Shown here in pieces: positions 1 through 8,937 of a stretch of 34,901 nt of DNA (its first letter is position 1; every line of letters starts with the position of its first letter). This DNA is from Deltaproteobacteria bacterium (GTDB lineage Bacteria > Myxococcota > Myxococcia > Myxococcales > 40CM-4-68-19). A program made the position numbers and the translations under genes. The stretch spans positions 1-34,901 of the forward strand of contig JANXXR010000502.1 of NCBI GenBank assembly GCA_025350525.1, given 5' to 3'. The notes under the pieces are model-generated. The model was not told the origin of the DNA. It worked only from the letters and a program-made list of their open reading frames with translations, and searched no databases.

Positions 1-152
1 ATGATCTCGTCGCGCGTGACGTGCAAGAAAACCTTCCCTGGCGCGCTGGCGTTGGCTGCACCCGCGGCGCTCCAGCAGAGCGATACGATTGCCACTGCCA
101 GCAGGGGCGCGCGGAAGGCGCTGGATGCTTTGGTTGCGATCTTCATGGTCAT
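1..152 (-). CDS. Secreted protein, 5' end only (cut by window edge)
   Basis: A short minus-strand reading frame enters the window and runs off its left edge after 50 codons. It begins with ATG at 152, preceded by GGAG six bases upstream. Residues 1-37 look like a Sec signal peptide: basic residues at positions 4 and 8, a hydrophobic core (APLLAVAIVSLCWSAAGAA) and a likely cleavage after an Ala-x-Ala site. The mature part begins APGKVFLHVTRDEI and is too short to identify. The sequence 'KVFLHVTRDE' faintly recalls the start of DsrE-fold proteins, but I do not rely on that. It lies downstream of, and in the same direction as, the AraC-type regulator, separated by about 190 bases in which I see nothing definite. 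Start and signal peptide are seen directly; the function is unknown. Confidence 0.6.
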   Translation of the reverse strand, partial: MTMKIATKASSAFRAPLLAVAIVSLCWSAAGAANASAPGKVFLHVTRDEI

Positions 153-341
153 CGTTGTCTCCGTTCAAGAGTCAGGCGAGACGAATGCTCGCGTTGCAAG
201 GTCTTCGCACCGGTCCCATCCCAGTTCCCGATGGTTCTCTATCGTTGTCTGGAGATGCGGAGATGCGCAGAGTGCCCGGCGTCGCGCGCCGGATCTTCCG
301 GATTCTTGCGCGGAACTATCAAAATCTTGTGGCGCTACCGG

Positions 342-1241
342 CTACCGGGCGGCCTCGCGAAACCGACCAGGCGTGGTTCCGACAGCTCGGTGGAACGCAT
401 CGGTGAAGTGGCTCTGGCTCGCAAACCCGCATTGCAGGGCCACGTCCGCCACCGTTGCAACGGCAGTTCTGAGCATCGACTTGGCTCGCTCGATGCGCCG
501 GCGCAAAACGTACTGGTGCGGCGGTATCCCCGTCGCCAGTTTGAAAAGCCGCGCGAACCGGAAGACGCTCATCCCGTTCAGGGCAGCGAGAGCACCCAGC
601 GACACCTGCGTGTCGAGGCGCGCGTCGATGAATTCGTCGATCCGGCGCAGCTTGGTTGCGTCGAGCGGCGACGGCAGAGGCGCTGGACGCCACCGTTCAC
701 CGCTCGAGCCATAGCGCTGAGCGACGTGCGCGGCGACCGCCATCGCGAGTGTCTGACCGTAGCTGCAAGCGGTGCCGTGCTCATCCCGCGCCAGATCGTG
801 CAATGCGTGAACCATTTGCGCTGCGAAGGGGTCCTTCTCCGCGAAGACGGGCTGCAGGTCGACGGCGTGATCGCCATCCTCGGCCACTGCGGCAGCGGCG
901 AAGGGAGCGTCGATCTGCAGCATCAGGCTGTGCGTGGGACGCTCCCAGCGCGCGACGTACGACCTCGCAGCAGGAAACACGGTCACGGCACCGGCCGGAG
1001 CAATGCCTGAAAAGCGTGGGCCCCCAGACCAACTCAATTCCAGAAAATGGGGCTCGATCGAGATCGCAACCACGTGCCGAAGGAGGTGTCCCGGCGGAAG
1101 CTCGGCCCCCTTGTGGGAAGAGATGACCTCGACGCCAATGTCCGGCCAAAGGTTGCCGCTCGAGGTGCCTGCGTAAACGTGAGGCAGAGGCTGGACTCCA
1201 CCGCCATCGTCGGCAACCCAGGCTATCGTCGGAAGCGCCAT
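342..1241 (-). CDS. AraC-family transcriptional regulator
   Basis: Encodes a 299-residue DNA-binding transcription factor. The C-terminal ~100 residues form the AraC/XylS double helix-turn-helix. The first helix region is LRRIDEFIDARLDTQVSLGA..LNGMSVFRFARLFK. The second contains VADVALQCGFASQSHFTDAF followed by the family's GTTPGRFR ending. The N-terminal ~190 residues look like a cupin-type sensing domain (for example the ELPPGHLLRHVVAISIEP stretch). I chose ATG 1241 because GGAAGGG lies five bases upstream; the frame stays open further but without a better start. The effector and targets cannot be read from the sequence. The next gene downstream on the same strand encodes the secreted protein cut by the window edge, a possible but unproven target. 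The codon pattern is less extremely G/C-ending than in the operons to the right, so transfer is possible. Confidence 0.88.
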   Translation of the reverse strand: MALPTIAWVADDGGGVQPLPHVYAGTSSGNLWPDIGVEVISSHKGAELPPGHLLRHVVAISIEPHFLELSWSGGPRFSGIAPAGAVTVFPAARSYVARWERPTHSLMLQIDAPFAAAAVAEDGDHAVDLQPVFAEKDPFAAQMVHALHDLARDEHGTACSYGQTLAMAVAAHVAQRYGSSGERWRPAPLPSPLDATKLRRIDEFIDARLDTQVSLGALAALNGMSVFRFARLFKLATGIPPHQYVLRRRIERAKSMLRTAVATVADVALQCGFASQSHFTDAFHRAVGTTPGRFREAAR

Positions 1242-1562
1242 CGGTCCCTTCCTCGCCCCTAAAGTTCGATCACCGCGGACGCAACCACGTTGGATCTCGG
1301 CGGTCAAAACGCATTGCGTCAATCAGCGCGGCGCAGAATTCGAAACTCCGGACCGATGCGCGCCGCGGTTGTCCTCGACGAGCGGTTTGCTTCGATCAGG
1401 GCCAGGAGCCGCCGGGCATTCGAGCCGTGAAATCTTGTGAGCGCAGCGGCCCGGCGAGCCTGTGTCAACCACTCTCTGCCCTACGTCCCCGCGAGACTTC
1501 AAATCGGTTGGCTCTGAGGGAGCCATAGGGCAGATATCGCCGTTCCGTCCACAGGCGCACGC
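1242..1562. other. Non-coding interval with a 9-bp dyad
   Basis: No convincing gene lies between the AraC regulator start and the OPT transporter remnant. Open frames here carry no recognisable protein and have stops in all likely coding frames; the frame of the downstream OPT remnant is closed by TGA at 1515-1517. The interval should contain the promoter of the minus-strand regulator, but I see no strong -35/-10 pair. It also holds an inverted repeat (TCTGCCCTA at 1475-1483 and TAGGGCAGA at 1526-1534) with a smaller nested dyad, GGCTC/GAGCC, inside. Its position just before the point where OPT homology begins suggests a breakpoint, but no transposase or target duplication is visible. Confidence 0.5.
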
Positions 1563-2239
1563 CTGGTCTGCGCGGGCGGCGTCGGCTTCTTCGGCATCCT
1601 CTTCGTCGCGGTCGCGGCCCGCATCGTCGGGCTCGTCGGCGTGAGCTCGCAGCCGACCTCGGGAATCACGCTGGTGACCTTGCTCGGGACCGCGTCGGTG
1701 TTTGCCTTCTTCGGCTGGACCTCGCTCGAGGCGCGAGCCGCCGTGCTCACCATCGGCACCATCGTCGCCATCGCCGCGTCCAAGGCGGGAGACATCTCCC
1801 AGGACCTGAAGACGGGCTACCTGGTCGGCGCAACCCCGGCGCGCCAGCAACTCGGCCAGTTGATCGGGGCCGCGTTCGCCTGCTGGGCGGTGGCGGCCAC
1901 CGTCCTCTTGCTCGGGAACGCCTACACCTTCGGCTCCCGGGAGCTGCCCGGCTCCGCAGGCGACGCTGATGAAGACCATCATCGAGGGCGTGCTTTCGGG
2001 ACAGCGCGCGCTGGTGGGCGCTCGCCTGCCTGCAGCCGAGGCCGCCGACGCGGGCGTGCTGGCAGCCTTGGGCCTGGTCGCCGGAGAAGGTCGCGGGCGT
2101 GGTCATCGCCGCGCTGGTCGCGCTCCATGCCGCGCCCAGGTCGATGGCGCCGCGCCTTCCGGGGCTCTGGGGACTTTCGGCGGCGCTCCTCTTGATCGGC
2201 CTCGTCTGCGCCTTCCTCTTCCGCGCGGGAAAGAGATGA
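1563..2239 (+). pseudogene. OPT-family oligopeptide transporter remnant
   Basis: This is the broken 3' part of an OPT-family transporter, a multi-pass inner-membrane protein that imports oligopeptides or metal chelates. Recognisable family text begins at about 1563 (FFGILFVAVAARIVGLVGVSS) and continues through SKAGDISQDLKTGYLVGATP, a typical OPT motif, to FGSRELP. An extra C at about 1947 then moves the frame to PAPQATLMKTIIEGVLSG. After that, a stretch of normal OPT protein appears to be missing. The text resumes at GVLAALGLVAGE, shifts again near 2088, and ends with a membrane helix (GLSAALLLIGLVCAFLFRAGK) and TGA at 2237-2239. The family is usually well over 500 residues, so most of the N-terminal part is absent, and no start codon or ribosome site fits. 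Family identity is from recognition of motifs; loss of function is inferred from the lesions. Confidence 0.8.
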
Positions 2240-2301
2240 CGGATCACTTCGGCGCTGACGCCGGGTCCAATATCGTAGGCGGGGAGAGGTTGGAGGTCGC
2301 C

Positions 2302-3156
2302 GTGGCCAGCCAGGAAAATGCGTTGGCGTGGAAGGACTTCTTCCGGGTTCTCAAGGACAGGTTTCTCAAGGACAAGGTGATGGACCTGGCCGCGGCGCTG
2401 ACGTTCTACGGCGTCCTCGCCCTCTTTCCCTTCCTGCTCTTTCTGGTCACGCTGACGGGGATGGTATTGCAGCCGAACCAGGTGGAGCAGTTCATCCGGG
2501 AGGTCTCCCAGGTGGCGCCCGAGGATGCGAGCCGCATCATCGCGCAGCAGATCCGGGACATCAACCGCGGGCACAACGCCGGCCTGCTCACCATCGGCTT
2601 CGTCGGCGCCATCTGGTCCGCCTCCGGGGGCATCGTTTCCCTGATGGATGGCCTCAACGCCCTCCATCACGTCGAAGACAGCCGTCCCTTCTGGAAGACC
2701 CGCGCCATCGCCATGGCGGCGACGCTGGGCGGAGGCGCTCTGGTCCTCCTCGCCGCTCTCGTCGGCGTCGCCGCGGGGCCGATCGCCAGCGCCTTCGGAG
2801 GCCCGGTCGCGCGAGTCGTGCATTGGCTCCGGCTTCCAGTCGCCGGCCTGCTCATCGCCTTCGTCTGGGCGACCCTGTACCAGGTGCCTCTCCAACGTGA
2901 AGCAGCGCTTCCGGCTCTTCACGCCGGGCTCCGTCGTGGCCGTCGCCGCTGGTTGCTCGCCTCCTGAGGCTTCTCGTTCTACGTGGCCCATTTCGGCGAG
3001 TACAACAAGACCTACGGCGCGATCGGCGGCGCCATCGTCATGCTGCTCTGGATGTGGATCTCGGCGGCGTTCTTGCTAGCCGGTGCGCAGATCAACGCGG
3101 TGCGCGAGGATCTGACGAAGACGCCCGGCGGCGGTCAGCGCCCGCCGCCCCTCTGA
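2302..3156 (+). pseudogene. YihY/BrkB-family membrane protein, frameshifted
   Basis: This gene encodes a BrkB/YihY-type inner-membrane protein, a family once misnamed RNase BN, with about six membrane segments and no settled function. Family text is clear: DLAAALTFYGVLALFPFLLFLV, then GFVGAIWSASGGIVSLMDGLN, then at the end FYVAHFGEYNKTYGAIGGAI and LLWMWISAAFLLAGAQINAV. Three lesions break it. An extra C near 2886 shifts the frame before SNVKQRFRLFTPGSVVA. A missing base near 2947 restores it. An in-frame TGA at 2965-2967 lies in the WLLAS/GFSFY region. The natural stop is TGA 3154-3156. I chose GTG 2302 because GGAGG lies five bases upstream; ATG 2236, which overlaps the OPT stop, is an alternative. 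It is convergent with the exonuclease III gene 26 bases away. The lesions could be real decay or assembly errors. Confidence 0.82.
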
Positions 3157-3182
3157 CGCCGGCAGTCGCAGCGCCCAGTCAC

Positions 3183-3983
3183 TCAGAGCAGCGGGATCTG
3201 GCCGGCCGCGGCGGGCTCGGGCGCGCCCTGGTATTGCGGCGGCGCCACCTCGAAGCCCGCCACCACCGGGCCGTGATCGCTGGTGCCAAACTCGCGCAGG
3301 CTTTCCGTCGACCGCGCCTTGTCCGCGAGCCCCGCGCTGGCCAGCACGTAATCGATGCGCCAGCCGATGTTGCGCTCCTTCTGGTTCCGCCACGGCGCCC
3401 ACCAGGTGAAGAGGTTGTCGTCGTCGGGAGCGAACTTGCGGGCGAGATCGACGAGCCCATGCGCGATGATCTTGCCGAGGAGCGCGCGCTCGACGGCGGT
3501 GGTGCCGATCTGCCCTTCCTTGCGCAGCTTGACATGGACGTCGCGCTCTTCGAGGGCGACGTTGAGATCGCCGCAAAGCACCACGCGCGCCGTGCGTCGC
3601 GAGGCCGCGAACTTCTCCAGCCCCTCGAGAAAGCGCAGCTTGGCGTCGAAGTCCTTGCCGCCGTTGGGGACGTAGATCGAGGCGAAAGCGAGGTCGCCCA
3701 CTTCCGCCTGCACCACGCGCGTCTCGCGATCGAACTCGGGATGCGAGAAGCGCGGGCGGCCCGGGAAAGTGGCCTTGCGCAGCAGCAGCGCCACGCCAGA
3801 GTAGCCCTTGTGGCCGTGCCAGAAGCTCCAGTAGTCGATGGCACAGAGCGCCTCCGGCACGTGCTCGGGCGAAGCCTTGATCTCCTGAAGGCAGACCACG
3901 TCGGGCTGCTCGCGCTCGAGGAGCTTGTGCACCTCGGCAGCGCGAGCCCGGATCCCGTTGACGTTCCAGGTGACGATCTTCAA
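3183..3983 (-). CDS. xth: Exodeoxyribonuclease III (AP endonuclease)
   Basis: Encodes a 266-residue member of the ExoIII branch of the exonuclease-endonuclease-phosphatase fold. Such enzymes cut DNA at abasic sites and remove 3' blocks in base-excision repair, using Mg2+. The catalytic landmarks are present in order: TWNVNGIRAR at residues 5-14, QEIK with the metal-binding Glu at 34, the tyrosine region ASIYVPNG, CGDLNVA, DNLFTWWAPW, RIDYVLAS, and the terminal SDHGPV carrying the catalytic Asp-His pair. Length is normal for the family (about 250-280), and the C-terminal ~20 residues are a non-conserved tail. The ATG at 3983 lies four bases after the dnaK stop, so the two genes are very probably co-transcribed, linking a repair enzyme to a chaperone. 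Confident identification. Confidence 0.95.
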   Translation of the reverse strand: MKIVTWNVNGIRARAAEVHKLLEREQPDVVCLQEIKASPEHVPEALCAIDYWSFWHGHKGYSGVALLLRKATFPGRPRFSHPEFDRETRVVQAEVGDLAFASIYVPNGGKDFDAKLRFLEGLEKFAASRRTARVVLCGDLNVALEERDVHVKLRKEGQIGTTAVERALLGKIIAHGLVDLARKFAPDDDNLFTWWAPWRNQKERNIGWRIDYVLASAGLADKARSTESLREFGTSDHGPVVAGFEVAPPQYQGAPEPAAAGQIPLL

Positions 3984-3987
3984 GAGG

Positions 3988-5913
<1,926 letters not shown>

Positions 5914-5973
5914 TGCCTTTGTCTCCCGAAATTTCCGCTTGCGGCGTCTAGGTGCGAGCCGCGCTGCGGCGGT

Positions 5974-6001
5974 ACAGTAAGTACGCGGGAGGGTCTGTCA
6001 A
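5974..6001 (-). promoter_or_regulatory. Putative sigma-70 promoter of dnaK
   Basis: Read on the minus strand, a perfect TTGACA (positions 6001-5996) is followed after 16 bases by TACTGT (5979-5974), about 60 bases before the dnaK ATG. The boxes fit a housekeeping promoter better than a heat-shock one; I see no CIRCE-type inverted repeat. The -35 box overlaps the stretch between the Shine-Dalgarno and the presumed CTG start of the divergent kinase gene, so transcription of one could interfere with the other. Inference from sequence only. Confidence 0.5.
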
Positions 6002-7314
6002 CTGCGGTCTGGCGAGGTCATCGGCGGCCGTTACCTCCTCGAGCAGCGGCTCGGTCTCGGGGGCATGGGCGAGGTGTGGCTCGCCGAGATGCAGGGGGCC
6101 GGCGCCTACCGCCGCCGGGTGGTCGTCAAGGTCCTGGCCCCGGAGCGGCGCGGCGACCCGCGGCTGTCGGCCATGTTGGCGGACGAGGCGCGGTGGTCGG
6201 GCTGCTCCACCATCCGGGCATCGTGGTCGCCATCGACTACCTCGAGACCGAGGAGCACGGGCCCATCTTCGTGCTGGAGTTCGTCGACGGCGCCTCGCTG
6301 CGCACCGTGCTCAAGCTGGCCCGCCGGCACCGTGCGGTCTTGCCGGAGAACCTCGCCGCGCACGTCGGCGCGCAGGTGGCCCGGGCGCTGCACGCGGCGC
6401 ATACGGCGGTTGGCCGCGAGGGCGAACCGCTGCGCCTCGTGCACCGCGACGTGGCGCCCGACAACGTGCTGCTCTCGCGCTCGGGGGCGGTCTACCTGGG
6501 CGACTTCGGCGTGGCTCGCGCCGAGGGAAACACCGAGACCACCGAGCCCGGCGTCGCGCCCAAGGGCAAGCGCGGCTACATGGCGCCGGAGCAGGCGCTG
6601 GGACGCGAGGTCGGGCCACAGGCGGACATCTTTTCCCTCGGCCGGCTGGTGGCGGAGGCAGCGGACCTGGGCACCGGCGCGGAACTTCGCGCCGTCCTCG
6701 ACAAGGCGACCGCGGAAGATCCGCTCGACCGCTACGCCACGGCCTCGCAGCTGGCGGCGGCGCTCCATGCCGCCTGCCCGCCGCCGGCCGACCCCGACGG
6801 CGCCCTCGCCCGGTGGCTGCAGGAGTACGCGCCCGAGGCGCTGGTGACGCAGAAGACCAGCCCGGGGCTGTCCACCCGCGCGGACCTGGTTCCCGCGGGA
6901 CGGCCGGCCGCGGAGGACAGCACCCGCATCGGGCCGGAGCCGCAGCTCTTTCCCTCGGTGCCGCCGCCGGTGCGCAAGACGGTCAAGCTGGTGGCGGCGG
7001 GAGCGGCGCTCCTCGTCATCGCGCTGCCGCTTCTGCTGCTGCGCTCAGCGTCGCGGGGCGAGACGCTCCTCTCGGCGGCCATCATCGGGACTCCAGCGCC
7101 GGCGCACGGCGAGCTGCGGGTGACCTCGCGGCCGGTGGAGGCCGAGGTCTACGTCGACGGCCGCCTGCGCGGGATGACGCCCTTCCTCCTCGAGCTTCCC
7201 GTCGGCCGGCACGCGGTGCGCATCGGCTCGCCGCGGATGGAGCATTGGCGCGCGTCCGAGGTCACCATCCGCGACCACACCGAGCACCGGCTGGAAGTCG
7301 ACCTCAGCGAATAA
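6002..7314 (+). pseudogene. PEGA-domain Ser/Thr protein kinase, frameshifted
   Basis: Encodes a eukaryotic-type Ser/Thr kinase of about 437 residues once a frameshift is repaired. Kinase landmarks: glycine loop RLGLGGMGEVWLAE, VVVKVL lysine, VHRDVAPDNVLL catalytic loop, YLGDFGVARA and GYMAPEQALG. The C-lobe is short after this point. One membrane helix follows (VAAGAALLVIALPLLLL), then a PEGA domain (GELRVTSRPVEAEVYVDG...) that should lie outside the cytoplasm. A G is missing at about 6192 (GCGCGGTGG where GCGCGGGTGG is expected), breaking the frame between DEAR and VVGLLHHPGIV. No ATG/GTG/TTG precedes the glycine loop after the TAA at 5978. CTG 6002 has GGGAGGG eight bases upstream and is my best start. 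Gene identity is certain; whether it is functional depends on whether the frameshift is real. Confidence 0.85.
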
Positions 7315-7327
7315 CCGCGCCGCGGGG

Positions 7328-7356
7328 TTGACACGGTATTCAAGATACGCTACTCC
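7328..7356 (+). promoter_or_regulatory. Putative promoter of MerR-like regulator operon
   Basis: A perfect TTGACA at 7328-7333 is followed after 17 bases by TACTCC (7351-7356), a weak -10 match. It lies about 50 bases before the GTG start of the MerR-like gene, right after the kinase stop. The weak -10 would suit a gene that needs an activator, but no operator dyad is clear. Inference only. Confidence 0.4.
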
Positions 7357-7408
7357 TGCGAATGCATTCACGCGATGCCACTGAATCGCGGGGGATGGAG
7401 GGGGCCGG

Positions 7409-7957
7409 GTGGAGACTGCAGAGACTTTCCACGTCGAGGTGGCAATGGCGCAGCGCGAATCCGACGAGTTCGACGCGCTGGAGGAGCACTTCCCGCAAGG
7501 GATCAGCGCCGGCCAGATCGTCGAGTTCTTCGAGCCCCGCGGCGTCAAGCTGGCCCAGGCCACCTTCCGCAAGTACGTCCAGCTGGGCCTCTTGCCGCGC
7601 AGCCGGCGGGTGGGCGAGAAGGGCAAGCACCGCGGCTCGCACGGGCTCTATCCCGCCGCCGCCGTGCGCCGCATCAGCCTGATCAAGTCGCTGATGGACG
7701 AAGGGATGACGCTCGAGGACATCCGGCGGTCGTTTATTTTCTTCCGCGGCCAGCTCGACGGGGTGGAGCGCTCGCTCGACGAGCTCTTCATCGCGCTGGA
7801 CAAGTCGCTGCTGGAGAAGCCGGAGCTGAAGCCGTCGCGGCGCCGCGAGCTGGAGCGGCTGCTCGAAGGCAGCCGGCGTCAGGCCAAGGACTTCGTCAAG
7901 GACATCGAACGCACGGTCTCCGAAATCACCGCCCGCGAAGAACCCGGGAAGGGGTAG
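7409..7957 (+). CDS. MerR-like helix-turn-helix regulator
   Basis: Encodes a 182-residue protein with a MerR-type winged helix-turn-helix at about residues 30-105: GISAGQIVEFF, then ATFRKYVQLGLLPRSRRVG (the 'Y-x-x-x-G-L-L' recognition feature), the basic wing GKHRGSHGLYP, and AAVRRISLIKSLMDEGMTLEDIR. The C-terminal ~75 residues are strongly charged and probably helical, as in the dimerising coiled coil of MerR proteins, with no cysteine cluster for metal binding. I chose GTG 7409, which has GGAGG seven bases upstream; ATG 7445 (MAQRESDEF) is a possible shorter start. The stop is three bases before the sigma-4-like gene, so the two DNA-binding proteins are co-translated. Its ligand is unknown. 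Confidence 0.8.
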   Translation: METAETFHVEVAMAQRESDEFDALEEHFPQGISAGQIVEFFEPRGVKLAQATFRKYVQLGLLPRSRRVGEKGKHRGSHGLYPAAAVRRISLIKSLMDEGMTLEDIRRSFIFFRGQLDGVERSLDELFIALDKSLLEKPELKPSRRRELERLLEGSRRQAKDFVKDIERTVSEITAREEPGKG

Positions 7958-7960
7958 CCG

Positions 7961-8494
7961 ATGAGCGAGCCCAAGAGGAACGAACAGCCCGTCGACGCAG
8001 GCCCGGTGCCCGATTCCGAGGGCGACAAGCCGCGCCAGCGCGCGCGCACCATGAGCCGCAAGGAGATGGCGCGCATGTTCCGGCAGCAGAAGGCGCTGGG
8101 CGGTTCCGATCCGGAGCTGCAGTCGCTGATGACCGAGCTGGACGCCACCCGCCCCAAGGTCCGCGGCGACTGCGCCGAGGGCGAGCGGCCCTGCCCCTAC
8201 GTCTCCTGCAAGTACAACCTCTACGTGGACGTCAACCCGCGCACCGGGTCGGTGAAGATGAACTTCCCCGACAAGGAATTGTGGGAGCTGGCCGAGACCT
8301 GCGCCCTCGACGTGGCCGACAAGCAGGGCATCACGCTCGAGGAGGTGGGCGTGATCATGAACCTGACCCGCGAACGGGTCCGCCAGCTGGAGATGCGCGG
8401 GCTCACCAAGCTGCGGGTCCTCTGCGACGACGAGCCCAAGTCGCAGGCCGAGATCGACGCGGCCCGCGCGGCGCTGGATCAGGAAGACGAGTAG
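7961..8494 (+). CDS. Sigma-region-4-like DNA-binding protein with cysteine cluster
   Basis: Encodes a 177-residue protein whose C-terminal half matches sigma-70 region 4: [30 protein letters not shown] at about residues 123-152, the helix-turn-helix that reads -35 boxes. There is no region 2, so it is not a complete sigma factor. Upstream is an unusual block with cysteines at 71, 78, 83 and 114 ([18 protein letters not shown] ... [11 protein letters not shown]) and the text [19 protein letters not shown]. The cysteine spacing could bind zinc or an iron-sulfur cluster, but this is inference. The first ~30 residues are polar and likely disordered. The gene starts three bases after the MerR-like gene. 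I recall similar proteins in other Deltaproteobacteria annotated only as sigma-like; the role is unknown. Confidence 0.78.
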   Translation: MSEPKRNEQPVDAGPVPDSEGDKPRQRARTMSRKEMARMFRQQKALGGSDPELQSLMTELDATRPKVRGDCAEGERPCPYVSCKYNLYVDVNPRTGSVKMNFPDKELWELAETCALDVADKQGITLEEVGVIMNLTRERVRQLEMRGLTKLRVLCDDEPKSQAEIDAARAALDQEDE

Positions 8495-8499
8495 CCGGG

Positions 8500-8937
8500 A
8501 TGGTGCGGCACGCAGTGCCGAGCGACTTCGCCGCTCTGCTGCGCATGCGGCTCGCGCTCTGGCCCGAGGACACCGCCCTGCATGAGGCCGACCTGGCCGC
8601 CTTCTTCGCCGGCCAGTCGCGTCACGCCCTGGCTCAGCTGGTGGCGGAGGAAGGCGGAGAGCTGGTCGGCTTCGCCGAGCTGTCGATCCGGCACTACGCC
8701 GAGGACTGCGCGACCGATCGCATCGCTTTCCTCGAGGGCTGGTACGTCGCGCCCTCCTGGCGCCGCCGCGGGATCGGGCGTGCCCTCGTGGCCGCGGCGG
8801 AAGCGTGGGGCCGCGCGCAGGGCTGCACCGAGTTCGCCTCCGACACGCAGGCGGACAACCAGGACAGCGCCGCGGCCCACCTCGCGCTCGGCTTCTCGGA
8901 CGCGGGCGCCGTCCGCTGTTTCCGCAAGGACCTCTAG
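8500..8937 (+). CDS. GNAT acetyltransferase, AAC(6')-like
   Basis: Encodes a 145-residue acetyl-CoA-dependent N-acetyltransferase. The overall text (RMRLALWPED near the start, then ELSIRHYAEDC, FLEGWYVAPSWRRRGIGRAL, EAWGRAQGCTEFASDTQADN, AAHLALGFSDAGAVRCFRKDL) is that of aminoglycoside 6'-N-acetyltransferases of the AAC(6')-I type. RRRGIGRAL is the acetyl-CoA pyrophosphate-binding loop. Whether it modifies an antibiotic or a natural amine cannot be told from sequence. ATG 8500 is chosen because it begins at the family's N-terminus, five bases after the stop of the preceding gene; the ribosome site is weak. Its TAG stop shares the palindrome CTAG with the stop of the convergent membrane-protein gene. 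Confidence 0.85.
   Translation: MVRHAVPSDFAALLRMRLALWPEDTALHEADLAAFFAGQSRHALAQLVAEEGGELVGFAELSIRHYAEDCATDRIAFLEGWYVAPSWRRRGIGRALVAAAEAWGRAQGCTEFASDTQADNQDSAAAHLALGFSDAGAVRCFRKDL

Noticed and set aside
2965-2967. In-frame TGA in the BrkB gene as a selenocysteine codon
   Set aside because: The position is not a conserved cysteine in the family, two frameshifts lie just upstream, and no selenocysteine insertion hairpin is visible. Damage or error is simpler.
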